Position numbers and translations under genes: made by a program
Notes under the pieces: generated by a model
Told to the model about the DNA's origin: nothing
The model's input: the letters and a program-made list of their open reading frames with translations, nothing else
Databases searched by the model: none
From: Planctomycetota bacterium
GTDB taxonomy: Bacteria > Planctomycetota > UBA1135 > UBA2386
Direction: 5' to 3'
Assembly: GCA_016716265.1 (NCBI GenBank)
Contig: JADJWQ010000006.1
Coordinates: forward strand, 3,995,501-4,059,500
Length of the DNA: 64,000 nucleotides
In this document: in pieces, positions 9,032 through 18,471 of the stretch
How positions within the stretch are numbered: position 1 is the first letter of the stretch
How the letters are laid out: each line of letters begins with the position of its first letter

Positions 9032-9630
9032 GCGTCATGCGGAACCGGCTCGCACTGGCCGCCCTGCTGTTGTTGCTGCCGCTCGTGCAGGACCCGCAGC
9101 GCACGGCGCCGGGCGCGCCGACCGCGCCGGCAATGCAGGATCCGGCGCCGCAGGATCCGCCGCTGCTCGGGCCACCGGTGCCGGCGCTGCCGCCGGCCGA
9201 CGCCCGGCCGTTGCCCCCGGTCCCGGACCTGCCGCTGAGCGCCGTCGACCGCCGCGATCTGATCCAGCGGTTCCTGCCGCCGACCCCGGTCGAGGGCTTC
9301 TGGGAGCTGCGCCGGATGGTGGTGCGCGGGCACGACGTCGAACCGGTGCGCGGCTACGCCTGGTTCGGGCAGCGCCACATGACGCTCGACATCGTGCAGG
9401 GCTCCCCCACGGGCGGCGAGCCGCTCGTGCAGGCCGGGGTGCGCCGCTACCGGCTCGACGGCGAGCTGTTGTCGACCACGGCGCTGATCGGCCACGACAA
9501 CCACGCGGGCGACGAGCTGCGCTTCGACGCCCCCGGTCTCGTCGAGCAGCGCCGCGCGGTGGTCGCCGGCCCCGCGCTGCGCATCGAGCGCGACGAGCAG
9601 ACCTGGCTCGAGTTCTTCCGCATCGAGTGA
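9028..9630 (+). CDS. Secreted protein of unknown function
   Basis: 200 residues from a GTG overlapping the previous stop (GTGA); an ATG at 9037 is an alternative. The N-terminus is a signal peptide (NRLALAALLLLLPLVQ), followed by a proline-rich linker of about 55 residues. The C-terminal ~130 residues start at FWELRRMVVRGHDVEPVRG and look like a small beta-barrel with alternating strands, perhaps lipocalin-like; I do not recognise a named family. Tight coupling to the preceding anchored protein suggests they are made together. Confidence 0.7.
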   Translation: MSVMRNRLALAALLLLLPLVQDPQRTAPGAPTAPAMQDPAPQDPPLLGPPVPALPPADARPLPPVPDLPLSAVDRRDLIQRFLPPTPVEGFWELRRMVVRGHDVEPVRGYAWFGQRHMTLDIVQGSPTGGEPLVQAGVRRYRLDGELLSTTALIGHDNHAGDELRFDAPGLVEQRRAVVAGPALRIERDEQTWLEFFRIE

Positions 9631-9643
9631 GCGGCGGCCCGCG

Positions 9644-11245
9644 TCAGGCGCGGCGCGCGAGCCTCCGCAGCAGCGTGCGCGTCTCCTGGCCGCCGAGCGC
9701 ATGGTGGGCCAGCGCGAACACGGCGGCGCCGAGCGCGATCGGCATCGCGAGGCCGAGCGTCGCGAGCTCGAGCCGGCCGACCGGCTCGACGAGCCCGCGC
9801 ACGCCGAGCACGGCCGCGCACATCGCTGCGGTCGCCGCGCCGGTCCGCAGCACGGCGCGCCGCGACGCGCGCGGCGGCTGGATCGACTGTCGACCGAGCG
9901 CTCGGTGCAGCAGCACGAGGTTGAGCCACGCCGTCGCCGTCGTCGCGAGCGCGAGGCCGGGCGCGTCGAGGTGCACAACGCGCGTCAGCACGATGTCGAG
10001 TGCGGCGTTGACGAGCACGAGCCACAGTGCGATGCGCGCGGGCGCCCGGGTCTCGCTGAGCGCGTACATCGCGCGCGCCATCAGCTGTGCGCTGCCGATC
10101 GCCGGGAGCGACGCGACCAGCGCGGCAGTCGTCCAGCACGTCACGTCGGTGTCGCGCGCAGCGAAAGCGCCGTGCTCGAACGCGACGCGGATCAGGTCCT
10201 CGGCGACCAGCGCCATGCCGACGGCGGCCGGGAGCGCGAGGAACGCCGTGAAGCGGATCGCCCGGTCGAGCTGCTCGCGCAGCGCGCCGAGGTCGTTGCG
10301 CGAGGCGTGCACCGCGAGGCGCGGGAACGCCGCCGTAGCGAGCGGCAGCGCGACGAGCGCGTGCGGGAACAGCAGCAGACGATTGGCGAGGTAGAGCGAG
10401 CTGTTGGCGCCGTCGCCGCACAGCCACCACGCGACGCTCTGATCGACCAGCACGTTGATCTGCAGTGCCGACATGCCGACGACCGTCGGCAGCATCGTGC
10501 GGAACACAGCGCGCGAGCCGTCGTCCGCACGGGGCCGGACCGGGCGCGGCAGGAAGCCCTCGCGCCGCAGGGGGCGGGCGATCGTCGCGAGCTGCACGAC
10601 GCCACCGACGAGCAATGCGACGGCGACCAGCCGGACGATCGCGCCCTGGTCGTCGCCGAACGTGCGCATGCCGACCAGCAGCGCTCCGATCCACACGATG
10701 TTCAACAGCGCCGGTGCGCCGGCGCCGGGTGCGAAGCGGCCGAGCACGTTCAACGCGCCGGACCACGTCGCCAACAGGCAGATCGGCAGCGCGTACGGGA
10801 ACAGCGTCGCGAGCAGGGTCGCCAGCAGCGCACCGCGCTCGGCGTCCCCCTCGGCCCACCACCCGGGCGGTAGCACGAGCGTCGCCGCGACGACCAGCGC
10901 GACGAGCCCGCCGAGCCCGACGAGCAGCGCCCAGGTCACGGCACCGAGCAGGCGGCGGGCGGCGTCGTCGCCATCGCGCTCCCGGCGGCGGGTCAGCTCC
11001 GGCACCAGCGCTGCGGCGAGCGCACCCTCGCCGAACAGGCGCCGCAGCATGTTCGGCAGCATCCACGCGACGATGAAGGTGTCGAGCGCGATCGAGCGGC
11101 CGAGCGCGTGGGTCGTCAGCGCGTCGCGGGCGAGACCGAGAACGCGCGATACCAACGTGAGTCCCGACACGAGACCCGCCGCGCGCAGCACGCTGTGCCG
11201 CGGCCGACCCGGCGACCCCGCCGGGGCCGCTGAACCGCCCACCAT
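9644..11245 (-). CDS. murJ: Lipid II flippase MurJ
   Basis: 533 residues from the ATG at 11243-11245; another ATG nine bases upstream is possible. MurJ moves lipid II across the inner membrane for peptidoglycan synthesis. Family signature near the N-terminus: SGLTLVSRVLGLARD...DTFIVAWMLPNMLRRLFGEGAL, with the conserved Arg of the cavity. About 14 hydrophobic segments follow, with loops such as QINVLVDQSVAW and LYLANRLLLFPHALVALPLATAAFPRL, which are diagnostic. Length is normal. It runs convergently with the 9028 gene (13-base gap) and divergently from the carboxypeptidase. Confidence 0.93.
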   Translation of the reverse strand: MVGGSAAPAGSPGRPRHSVLRAAGLVSGLTLVSRVLGLARDALTTHALGRSIALDTFIVAWMLPNMLRRLFGEGALAAALVPELTRRRERDGDDAARRLLGAVTWALLVGLGGLVALVVAATLVLPPGWWAEGDAERGALLATLLATLFPYALPICLLATWSGALNVLGRFAPGAGAPALLNIVWIGALLVGMRTFGDDQGAIVRLVAVALLVGGVVQLATIARPLRREGFLPRPVRPRADDGSRAVFRTMLPTVVGMSALQINVLVDQSVAWWLCGDGANSSLYLANRLLLFPHALVALPLATAAFPRLAVHASRNDLGALREQLDRAIRFTAFLALPAAVGMALVAEDLIRVAFEHGAFAARDTDVTCWTTAALVASLPAIGSAQLMARAMYALSETRAPARIALWLVLVNAALDIVLTRVVHLDAPGLALATTATAWLNLVLLHRALGRQSIQPPRASRRAVLRTGAATAAMCAAVLGVRGLVEPVGRLELATLGLAMPIALGAAVFALAHHALGGQETRTLLRRLARRA

Positions 11246-11360
11246 GCGGCGCATTCTGGCATCGGGTCGCCATCGCCGCACGCGACCTTCCCCTCGTCCC
11301 GTGTCGGGGGGAGAATCCGGACGGCCCGCCCTGCCTCCTTCTCCATCGCGAAGCTCCCTC

Positions 11361-13199
11361 ATGCGCGCCGCACTCACCGTTCTGTTCGCCCTGGCGTCGC
11401 TGTGTTCGGCGCAGACGCCGCCGAGCCAGGAAGATCCCGGCACCAGCTATCTGTACCGCGTTCCGGGGCCGATCTCTCCCGCGCTCCACGCGCTGCTGCA
11501 CTCCGAGTTCGACGTGCTCGGCAGCTGCTCGTCGTCGGTCGGGGCGCCGCCCACCGAACTGCGCGTCGTCGTCCAGCCGGGCGACGAGCGACGCCGCTTC
11601 CTGACGATCGTCCCGGGGGCCCAGTTCCTCGAGCGCGGCCGCCCGTTCCACGCGGTGCTCGCCGAGATGATGGCCGCGGGTCCCGAGGCCGCCGACCCCG
11701 CCTACTTCACGCCGGCGGAGATCGAGGCCGAGATGGACGCGCTGGTCGCGAGCTACCCGACGCTCGCGCGCAAGGTCGATCTGACGACGTTCCCGGGGGC
11801 CGCGCGCACGCACGGGAACCGCTCGATCTTCGCGTTGAAGGTGTCCGACAACGTCACCGCGGACGAGGACGAGCCGGCGATCCTGATCGCGGCGCAGCAC
11901 CACGCGCGCGAGCTCAACTCGCCGTACATGGTGATCGGCGCGATGCGCCGCGTGCTGCAGGGCTATGCGACCGACCCGACGCTGCGCGCCGTGGTCGACG
12001 ACAAGGAGCTGTGGTTCGTGCCCTGCGTGAATCCCGACGGCGTGCAATACGTGTTCGACGTCGACCAGTGGTGGCGCAAGAACCGCCGCAACAACGGCGG
12101 CAGCTACGGCGTCGACCTCAATCGCAACTACACGTCGAACTGGGGGCTGTGCGGCTCGTCGTCGCTCGCCAGCTCCGAGACCTACCGCGGCCCGTCCGCG
12201 GCGAGCGAGCCGGAGACCCGCACGATGCAGGCCGCGGTTCGCGCGCTGCGCCCGGAGATCTACTTCGACTACCACAGCTCGGGCCGGGAGGTGCTGTTCC
12301 CGTATCCGACCTGCTCGACCTACAGCGGCACGATCTCGACGTTCGTCCGCCGCTACGTCGACGATCTCCGCAATCAGAGCGCCTACGGGACGCGGTCGCC
12401 GTCCGGCTCCGGTGAGGCACCCGAGGACCACTGGATCCAGAGTGGCACGCTGTCGTTCCTGACCGAGATCTCGACTTCCTTCCAGCCGGCGTTCTCGTCG
12501 ACGATCGCCGAGGAGGCGATCGTGTGGCCGGGCATCCGCCGGGCATTGACGACCTGGGCGCCGGCGCTGCGTGGCCACGTGCGCTCGATCTACCAGGGCC
12601 AGCCGGTCGCGGCCTCGGTCCGCTTCACGCCCAACCAGTTCTCCGAGGGCGAGCAGCGGTTCGCGCGCGACCGCGACGGCCGTTACGGGTTGTGGCTTCC
12701 GCTCGGCACCTGGCAGGTGATCTTCGAGGCGCCGGGCTTCGTCACCGAGACGCGCACCGTCACGGTCAGCACCTACGACAGCCCCCAGACGCTCGACATC
12801 GACCTGGTGCCGGCGTGGCCGACCGCGACGCTGACGCCGAGCGGCAACCCGCGCCTCGGTGTGCCGGCGACGCTCACCTACCAGAGCCCCGGTGACGGCG
12901 GCCTGTTCGGCTGGGTCGCGCTGTCGGACGGCACTTCGCCCGGCATCGCGCTCGGCTCGCGGACGCTGCCGATGAACGGCGACGACCTGATGGTCGCGTC
13001 GATCAGCGCGGCGCCGCTGCTGACCGGCAACCTGCAGAACCTGTCGGCTGCCGGCGATCTCGTCGCCACGCTGACGATGCCGCCGTTGCCGTTGCTCGTC
13101 GGCGTCGACTTCTACGCATGCGGCATCACCTTCGAGCCCGGCTACGTGCTCGGCGTCAAGCGCTGGTCGCAGCCGGTCCTGCTGGTCGTCCAGCCATGA
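11361..13199 (+). CDS. Secreted M14 family zinc carboxypeptidase
   Basis: 612 residues from the ATG at 11361, giving signal peptide RAALTVLFALASLCSAQ. Peptidase domain roughly 115-415: zinc ligands His181 and Glu184 in HHARE and His305 in DYHSSG; substrate-carboxylate residues Asn254-Arg255 in DLNRNY; general base Glu369 in FLTEIST. All key residues are present, so it is probably active. A regulatory-type beta domain follows (about 415-475), then a ~130-residue C-terminal module beginning ATLTPSGNPRLGVPATL that looks like a recurrent C-terminal domain of secreted proteins in this lineage. Likely exported for peptide degradation. Confidence 0.9.
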   Translation: MRAALTVLFALASLCSAQTPPSQEDPGTSYLYRVPGPISPALHALLHSEFDVLGSCSSSVGAPPTELRVVVQPGDERRRFLTIVPGAQFLERGRPFHAVLAEMMAAGPEAADPAYFTPAEIEAEMDALVASYPTLARKVDLTTFPGAARTHGNRSIFALKVSDNVTADEDEPAILIAAQHHARELNSPYMVIGAMRRVLQGYATDPTLRAVVDDKELWFVPCVNPDGVQYVFDVDQWWRKNRRNNGGSYGVDLNRNYTSNWGLCGSSSLASSETYRGPSAASEPETRTMQAAVRALRPEIYFDYHSSGREVLFPYPTCSTYSGTISTFVRRYVDDLRNQSAYGTRSPSGSGEAPEDHWIQSGTLSFLTEISTSFQPAFSSTIAEEAIVWPGIRRALTTWAPALRGHVRSIYQGQPVAASVRFTPNQFSEGEQRFARDRDGRYGLWLPLGTWQVIFEAPGFVTETRTVTVSTYDSPQTLDIDLVPAWPTATLTPSGNPRLGVPATLTYQSPGDGGLFGWVALSDGTSPGIALGSRTLPMNGDDLMVASISAAPLLTGNLQNLSAAGDLVATLTMPPLPLLVGVDFYACGITFEPGYVLGVKRWSQPVLLVVQP

Positions 13200-13238
13200 C
13201 GCGCAGTCGGTCGTGATGCAGACCCTGCGCCGCGGACG

Positions 13239-13898
13239 GTGATGACCCGGCGAGCGTCCACCGCCGCGGCGAAACCTGCCCGCCGGATCTTCGTCGGCGA
13301 CGTGCAGGGTTGCCGCGCGCCCCTGGAGCATCTGCTCGCGGCTGTCGCCTTCCGGCGCGACGTCGATCGGCTGCTCCCGACCGGCGATCTCGTCGCCAAG
13401 GGCCCCGACTCGCTCGGCGTGCTGCGCCTGATGATCGAGCTGGGTGCGGAGCCGGTGATCGGCAACCACGACTTGCACTGGCTCGCCAACGGCTGGATCC
13501 CCGACGAGCGGATGGCTGCCTGGCTGCGTTCACAGCCGGTCGTGCGGCTGTTCGACGACGTCATCCTCGTGCACGGCGGCCTGCATCCACATTGGACCGA
13601 CGCCGACCTCCCTGACCTCCGTGGCCCGGCGGTCGACTACGCGGTGACGGTCCGCTACTGCGATGCCGAGGGCAATCGGCCGCCGACCGACTGGCCACCG
13701 CCGGGTCCACCGTTCGCGCCGTGGGACACGTTCTACCGCGGCCGCCGCCGTGTCGTGTTCGGGCATTGGGCGCGCCGCGGGCTCGAGGTCACTCCGCGCG
13801 TCGTGGCGCTCGATTCCGGCTGCGTCTACGGCGGGCCGCTGTCCGCGTGGATCGCCGAGGAGGACCGCATCGTGCAGGTCCCCGGGAATACGCCGTGA
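13239..13898 (+). CDS. ApaH-like diadenosine tetraphosphatase / PPP-family phosphatase
   Basis: 219 residues; GTG at 13239 is directly followed by ATG at 13242, either could be used. PPP-family motifs in order: FVGDVQGC, PTGDLVAKGP, VIGNHDLHWLA, LVHGGLHPHW, VFGHWARRGL, and ALDSGCVYGG. GNHDLH, FGHWA and ALDSGC/GG follow E. coli ApaH closely, so symmetric Ap4A cleavage is the best guess. Two oddities: the first motif is GDVQG instead of GDVHG, losing a metal-binding His, and the protein is ~60 residues shorter than ApaH, missing part of the middle insertion. Confidence 0.8.
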   Translation: MMTRRASTAAAKPARRIFVGDVQGCRAPLEHLLAAVAFRRDVDRLLPTGDLVAKGPDSLGVLRLMIELGAEPVIGNHDLHWLANGWIPDERMAAWLRSQPVVRLFDDVILVHGGLHPHWTDADLPDLRGPAVDYAVTVRYCDAEGNRPPTDWPPPGPPFAPWDTFYRGRRRVVFGHWARRGLEVTPRVVALDSGCVYGGPLSAWIAEEDRIVQVPGNTP

Positions 13899-13916
13899 GG
13901 CGGTGGCCGCGCGCGC

Positions 13917-14558
13917 TCAGTGCGCGATCTGGCTCAGCCGCTGCAGCGATTCCGGCGTGAACAGCGCGAGTGCATCCTCCTCCGGGGTCCCGATCGCCTG
14001 CACCTCGAGCAGATGCTCGTCGCCGATCACCGTGGCGATCCGCGTCATGGTGCGGCCGCGCTGCACGAGCACCGCGAAGGTGTCGACCTCGACGACCTCG
14101 GTATCTTCACGCTCGTCGGCGGCGACGATCGCGATCCGCGTCGCTCGCACCTGCGACGAGCGCGGCGCGAACACGACGCGCAGCACGCTGTGGCCGTCCG
14201 GGCCGCGGTAGCGCGATTCGACCGGCATCAGCGTGGCCGTGCCGAGCAACGGCGTCAGCGACGCGGCTCCCGACGGCGCGGCCGGCGGCTCGTCGAGCAG
14301 GTAGTCGGGCTGCGGCGTCGGCAACGCAGCCCGCACCGCCGCGACGAAGCGCTCGGCTGCCAGGTCGCGCGCCGCGGCGAGCGCGTCGACCGTCGCCAGG
14401 TAGCGCTGCCCGTTCCAGGCCGCCTGGGACTGCTGCAGCAGTGGCGTCAGCACGCGGTCGCTGTTCGGCGCGCGGGCCTGCGGGTCCTGCGGTGCGAACG
14501 TCGACAGGGCGAGAACAGCGGCCAGCGCCGCGGGAAGATGACTCGTGAGACCGTGCAT
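13917..14558 (-). CDS. Secreted protein of unknown function
   Basis: 213 residues from the ATG at 14556-14558. A signal peptide (SHLPAALAAVLALSTFAPQ) is followed by a helical stretch (LLQQSQAAWNGQRYLATVDALAAARDLAAERFVAAV, shown in part: LLQQSQAAWNGQRYL) and a C-terminal beta-rich part (ATLMPVESRYRGPDGHSVLRVVF, in part: YRGPDGHSVLRVVF). No family recognised. The SQAAWNGQRYL...A...AA pattern could be a repeat-type helix pair. It diverges from the amidohydrolase across 169 bases and converges on the ApaH-like gene. Confidence 0.68.
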   Translation of the reverse strand: MHGLTSHLPAALAAVLALSTFAPQDPQARAPNSDRVLTPLLQQSQAAWNGQRYLATVDALAAARDLAAERFVAAVRAALPTPQPDYLLDEPPAAPSGAASLTPLLGTATLMPVESRYRGPDGHSVLRVVFAPRSSQVRATRIAIVAADEREDTEVVEVDTFAVLVQRGRTMTRIATVIGDEHLLEVQAIGTPEEDALALFTPESLQRLSQIAH

Positions 14559-14727
14559 CGTGCGCTCGTCGGCTCGTTGAACTCGGCGGATTCCATTCCG
14601 GCATCGGCCGTCCGGACCGCTCCGCTGGAGCCCACTTCCAGCCCGCCGTCCCGACCCGGCACTCCCGGGGCGGCAGCGCCGTCGGTGTGGGCTTGAGTCG
14701 GCGGCAGGGTGGCGATCCGATCGGAAG

Positions 14728-15978
14728 ATGCTCCGACTGCCGCTCCCCGCCGGTCTCGCCTTCTCTCTGGCGTTTGCCGCGCCGGGGATCGCCCAGGACC
14801 TGACGCTGCGCGATGCGCGCCTGCCGGGCTCGGACCGCGCCGTCACGATCGTCGTCCGCGGCGGCGCGATCGCGGCGATCGAGGACGCCTCGGGGGAGCC
14901 CGGCGCTGCGGCGCTCGATGTCGGTGGTGCGACCGTCTGCCCGGGCCTGATCGACGCGCACACCCACCTGCTGCTGCGCCCCTACGACCAGCTGCGTTGG
15001 GACGACCAGGTGCTCCGCGAGTCGCTCGAGCTGCGCGTGATCCGCGCGACCGTGCACGCGACGCAGACGCTCGAGGCCGGCTTCACGACGATCCGCGAGC
15101 TGGGGACCGAGGGGGCCGGCTTCGCCGACGTCGCGCTGCGCGACGCGATCCGCGACGGCATCGTGCCCGGACCGCGGATCCTCGCCGCGACACGCGCCCT
15201 CGTCGCGACCGGCTGCTACGGCCCCGCCGGGTTCGACCCGCGCTGGGACGTGCCGAAGGGTGCGCAGGTCGCGGACGGCGTCACGGGCCTGCGCATTGCC
15301 GTGCGCGAGCAGATCGCGGCCGGCGCGGACTGGATCAAGGTCTACGCCGACTACCGCCGGCGGCCGGGCGACCCGGCGACGCCGACCTACTCGCCGGAGG
15401 AGCTCACGGCGGTCGTCGCCGAGGCGCGCTCGGCGGGCTTGCGCGTGTCGGCGCACGCGGCGACCAGCGAGGGGATCCGACGCGCGGTGCTCGCCGGCGT
15501 CGCGAGCATCGAGCACGGCTACGAGGCGAGCGACGACGTGCTCGCTCTGATGCGCGAACGCGGCGTCGTCCTGTGCCCGACGCTCGCGGCCAACGAGGCG
15601 GTCGTGCGTTACGCGGGAGCCAACCCGGTCCTCGCGCGGCGTCTCAACGTCGCGCGCGTCACGTTCCAGCGCGCACTGCGAGCCGGCGTGACGATCGCCT
15701 GTGGCAGCGATGCCGGCGTGTTTGCCCACGGTGACAACGTGCGCGAGCTGGAGCTGATGGTCGACTACGGCATGACGCCGGCCCAGGCGCTCGCGGCCGC
15801 CACGACGACCGCCGCCGAGCTACTCGGCCTCGGCGACCGCGTCGGCCGCGTCGCGGTCGGCTACGACGCCGACCTGGTCGTCGTCGCCGGGAACCCGCAG
15901 GCCGACATCACGGTGCTCCGGCGACCGCTGCTGGTGATCCGCGCGGGACGGATCGTCGTGGACCACCGCGCGAATTGA
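14728..15978 (+). CDS. Secreted amidohydrolase (imidazolonepropionase/prolidase-like)
   Basis: 416 residues. Signal peptide LPLPAGLAFSLAFAAPGIAQ, so likely exported. Amidohydrolase barrel: metal ligands His78 and His80 in DAHTHL, carboxylated-Lys candidate in DWIKVYAD, then His in RVSAHAATSEG and IEHGYEA, and the catalytic Asp in CGSDAGVFAH. The C-terminal GYDADLVVVAGNPQADI block is typical of the Xaa-Pro dipeptidase-like members of this superfamily. A complete binuclear metal set is present. The substrate (dipeptide or cyclic amide) is inferred only. Confidence 0.9.
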   Translation: MLRLPLPAGLAFSLAFAAPGIAQDLTLRDARLPGSDRAVTIVVRGGAIAAIEDASGEPGAAALDVGGATVCPGLIDAHTHLLLRPYDQLRWDDQVLRESLELRVIRATVHATQTLEAGFTTIRELGTEGAGFADVALRDAIRDGIVPGPRILAATRALVATGCYGPAGFDPRWDVPKGAQVADGVTGLRIAVREQIAAGADWIKVYADYRRRPGDPATPTYSPEELTAVVAEARSAGLRVSAHAATSEGIRRAVLAGVASIEHGYEASDDVLALMRERGVVLCPTLAANEAVVRYAGANPVLARRLNVARVTFQRALRAGVTIACGSDAGVFAHGDNVRELELMVDYGMTPAQALAAATTTAAELLGLGDRVGRVAVGYDADLVVVAGNPQADITVLRRPLLVIRAGRIVVDHRAN

Positions 15979-15981
15979 CGC

Positions 15982-18198
15982 TCACTGCGCCTGGAGCCGC
16001 ACCAGCACGCCATCGCTCGCGTTCAGGCAGCCGGCAGCGCCGAGCGCCACGGACTGCAGGCAGAGCTCGGCGTGAGCGAGCGCGGAGATCGACGGGATCG
16101 GCACGCACGTGGTGGCCGGATTGCCCGGTGCCGTGAAGCCGGTCATCGTCGCCGGGTTGACCCAGAGGTCGATCTGCTGGCACAGGTACGGCAGCGAGAG
16201 CTGGATCGGTGGCGACTGGCAGGGGCCCGGCGACAGCAACAGCAGGCCGACGCTGGCAGGGCTCGGGAACGATACGCAGAGCTGGCTGCCGACGTACGGG
16301 ACACGCGTGCAGCTCAGCGCGAAGCCGCCGGTCGCCTGGCCCCGGCCGACCGAGTCGCACCAGGCCTCGTATTCCCAGGTCGTGGCGCGCGAGTCCGTGC
16401 CGGATGGCGGCAGGCCCCCGAACATCACGACGACGTTGCGCGCCGTGTCGAACGCGAGAGCGTCGTAGTAGCGGCCCGGCGGCGACACGGTCGGCGACCG
16501 CAGGGCCCAGTTGGTGCCGTTCCACTCCCAGGTCTCCTGCATCGGCGTGGCGCCGGAGCCGAACAGCACCACCTTGCCGCGCGACGGGTCGAACGCCATT
16601 GCGTGCTCGTTGCGCGCCGATGGACGGTTCGCCGGATTGCGGAGCAGCCAGTTGTTGCCGTCCCACTCCCACGTGTCGTTCAGGCTGGTCGAATTCACGC
16701 CGCCGAACAGCACGACGCGCCCGCGGACCGAGTCGTACGCCATGCGGTGCGCGTAGCGTGCGGACGGAGCGTTCGCCGGGAACCGCTGCACCCAGTTGTT
16801 GCCGTCGAACTCCCAGGTATCCCCGTAGGTCTGCGCCGTGCTGGTTCCGCCGAACAGCACGAGGCGCTGGCGGGCGGAGTCGTACGCCAGCGCGACATGA
16901 CGTCGCGGCTGCGGGCGATTGACCGGGAAGCGCTGCGTCCAGTTGTTGCCGTCCCACTCCCAGGTGTCGTCGAAGAACTGGAGCGTCACGCTCGAGAAGC
17001 CACCGAACAGCACGGTGCGGTTGCGGATCGAGTCGTAGGCCATCGCGTGCGTGAAGCGCGGTGACGGAGCGAGCCCTGGAAGGCGCTGAATCCAGTCGCG
17101 GCCGTTCCACTCCCAGGTCTCCGCGAGCAGCACCTGGCCGATGCCCCCGAACATCACCGTCCGACCGCGACCGGCGTCGTACGCCATCGCGTGGCCGAAT
17201 TGCGCGGCGGGTTGTGCGACCGACGGCATCCGCTCGGCCCACGCGGAGCCGTTCCATTCCCACGTGTCGCTCTCGCCGAAGCCGCCGAACAGCACCGTCC
17301 GTTGCCGGGCGGAGTCGTAGGCCATCACGTGCGTGCCGCGTGCGGACGGTGCCGAGCCGGGATTCCGCTGCGTCCAGCTCGTCCCGTTCCACTCCCAGGT
17401 GTCGGCGAGGAACCCCGCGCTTCCATTGCCACCGAACAGCACGGTGCGTTGGCGGCCGGAGTCGTACGCCATCGCACAGAACTCGCGGCCTGGGGGCCGC
17501 ACGGCGACGCTGCGCTGGGTCCAGGCCGTGCCGTTCCACTCCCAGGTGTCGTCGAGCTGCACCGCGCCCGGGCCGGTGCCCCCGAACAGCACGCTCACGG
17601 AGCGCGAGGCGTCGTAGACGAGTGCCCCGAATGCCCGCGCGGGCGGCCGTGTCGCGACGGTCCGCTGCGTCCAGTTGGTGCCGTCCCACTCCCAGGTGTC
17701 GTTGACGAAGCCGAATTCGTTGCCGCCGAACAGCACCGTCCGGAAGCGGCCGCTGTCGTAGGCGAGCACGGCCTGCGAACGGGCCGGCGGGCGCGTGGTC
17801 GGGCTGCGCTGCGTCCAGGTCGTGCCGTTCCACTCCCAGGTGTCGTCGAAGTAGTTGCCGTTGCCGTCCGTGCCGCCGAACAGCACGACCCGTTGGCGGA
17901 GGGAGTCGTAGGCCATCGCGTGCTCGCTGCGTGGCGACGGGCTCGTCGCCGGGAACCGCGGGATCCAGTCGTGGCCGTCCCACTCGGCGGTCAGGGCTTC
18001 ACCGGTCGGCAGCCGTCCGAACAGCAGGGCGCGGCCGCGCGCCACGTCGTAGGCGACCGCGGGCGCGTACATCGACTCCATGGAACGCTGACGCCAGGTG
18101 ACCTGGGCCGTGGTCGCCGGACCGAGCGATGCGCACGCGAGCGCGATCGCGAGGACCCGGGCGCCGCGCGGAGAGCGGTCGAGAACAGACAGACGCAT
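15982..18198 (-). CDS. Secreted kelch-like beta-propeller protein with 12 repeats
   Basis: 738 residues from the ATG at 18196-18198. The signal peptide (VLAIALACASLGPATTAQ) is followed by 12 consecutive repeats of 46-50 residues with consensus HAMAYDSxRxRTVLFGG...DTWEWNGxxWTQR. The first and last repeats are the most diverged. Kelch-type repeats build propellers, so 12 copies may form two six-bladed domains. A ~125-residue C-terminal module with paired Cys (LSCTRVPYVGSQLCVSF; LPYLCQQIDLWVNP; LGAAGCLNASDGVL) follows; similar tails are common on secreted proteins of planctomycetes. Expected outside the cytoplasm, with a binding or surface role. No catalytic motif seen. Confidence 0.88.
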   Translation of the reverse strand: MRLSVLDRSPRGARVLAIALACASLGPATTAQVTWRQRSMESMYAPAVAYDVARGRALLFGRLPTGEALTAEWDGHDWIPRFPATSPSPRSEHAMAYDSLRQRVVLFGGTDGNGNYFDDTWEWNGTTWTQRSPTTRPPARSQAVLAYDSGRFRTVLFGGNEFGFVNDTWEWDGTNWTQRTVATRPPARAFGALVYDASRSVSVLFGGTGPGAVQLDDTWEWNGTAWTQRSVAVRPPGREFCAMAYDSGRQRTVLFGGNGSAGFLADTWEWNGTSWTQRNPGSAPSARGTHVMAYDSARQRTVLFGGFGESDTWEWNGSAWAERMPSVAQPAAQFGHAMAYDAGRGRTVMFGGIGQVLLAETWEWNGRDWIQRLPGLAPSPRFTHAMAYDSIRNRTVLFGGFSSVTLQFFDDTWEWDGNNWTQRFPVNRPQPRRHVALAYDSARQRLVLFGGTSTAQTYGDTWEFDGNNWVQRFPANAPSARYAHRMAYDSVRGRVVLFGGVNSTSLNDTWEWDGNNWLLRNPANRPSARNEHAMAFDPSRGKVVLFGSGATPMQETWEWNGTNWALRSPTVSPPGRYYDALAFDTARNVVVMFGGLPPSGTDSRATTWEYEAWCDSVGRGQATGGFALSCTRVPYVGSQLCVSFPSPASVGLLLLSPGPCQSPPIQLSLPYLCQQIDLWVNPATMTGFTAPGNPATTCVPIPSISALAHAELCLQSVALGAAGCLNASDGVLVRLQAQ

Positions 18199-18471
18199 TC
18201 GAGCTCCTGGCGGGTCACCAGGACACGTCGCATCGGCACAGATCACGATACGAACACGAGCCCGGCCGTCATCTGCACCCGCCTGCAGTCGGCGGGAGGA
18301 TGTCGGTGGGGTTCGCGGTGCGCAAGTGGGCTGCGGGCCCTGCCGCACCGGCTGCTCGGCGGTGCGTATCGAGCGCTGGGTCGGGCGTACGGGCACTGAC
18401 GGTCGGCGGCGCCCGACCGTATCCTGTCGGCCGACCGGCGCCCGGAGTGCGCCGCCCGAAGCCACCCGCGC

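Noticed and set aside
15908..18399. Long frames overlapping the kelch-like gene on both strands
   Set aside because: They mirror the repeats of the true frame and have no domain of their own.
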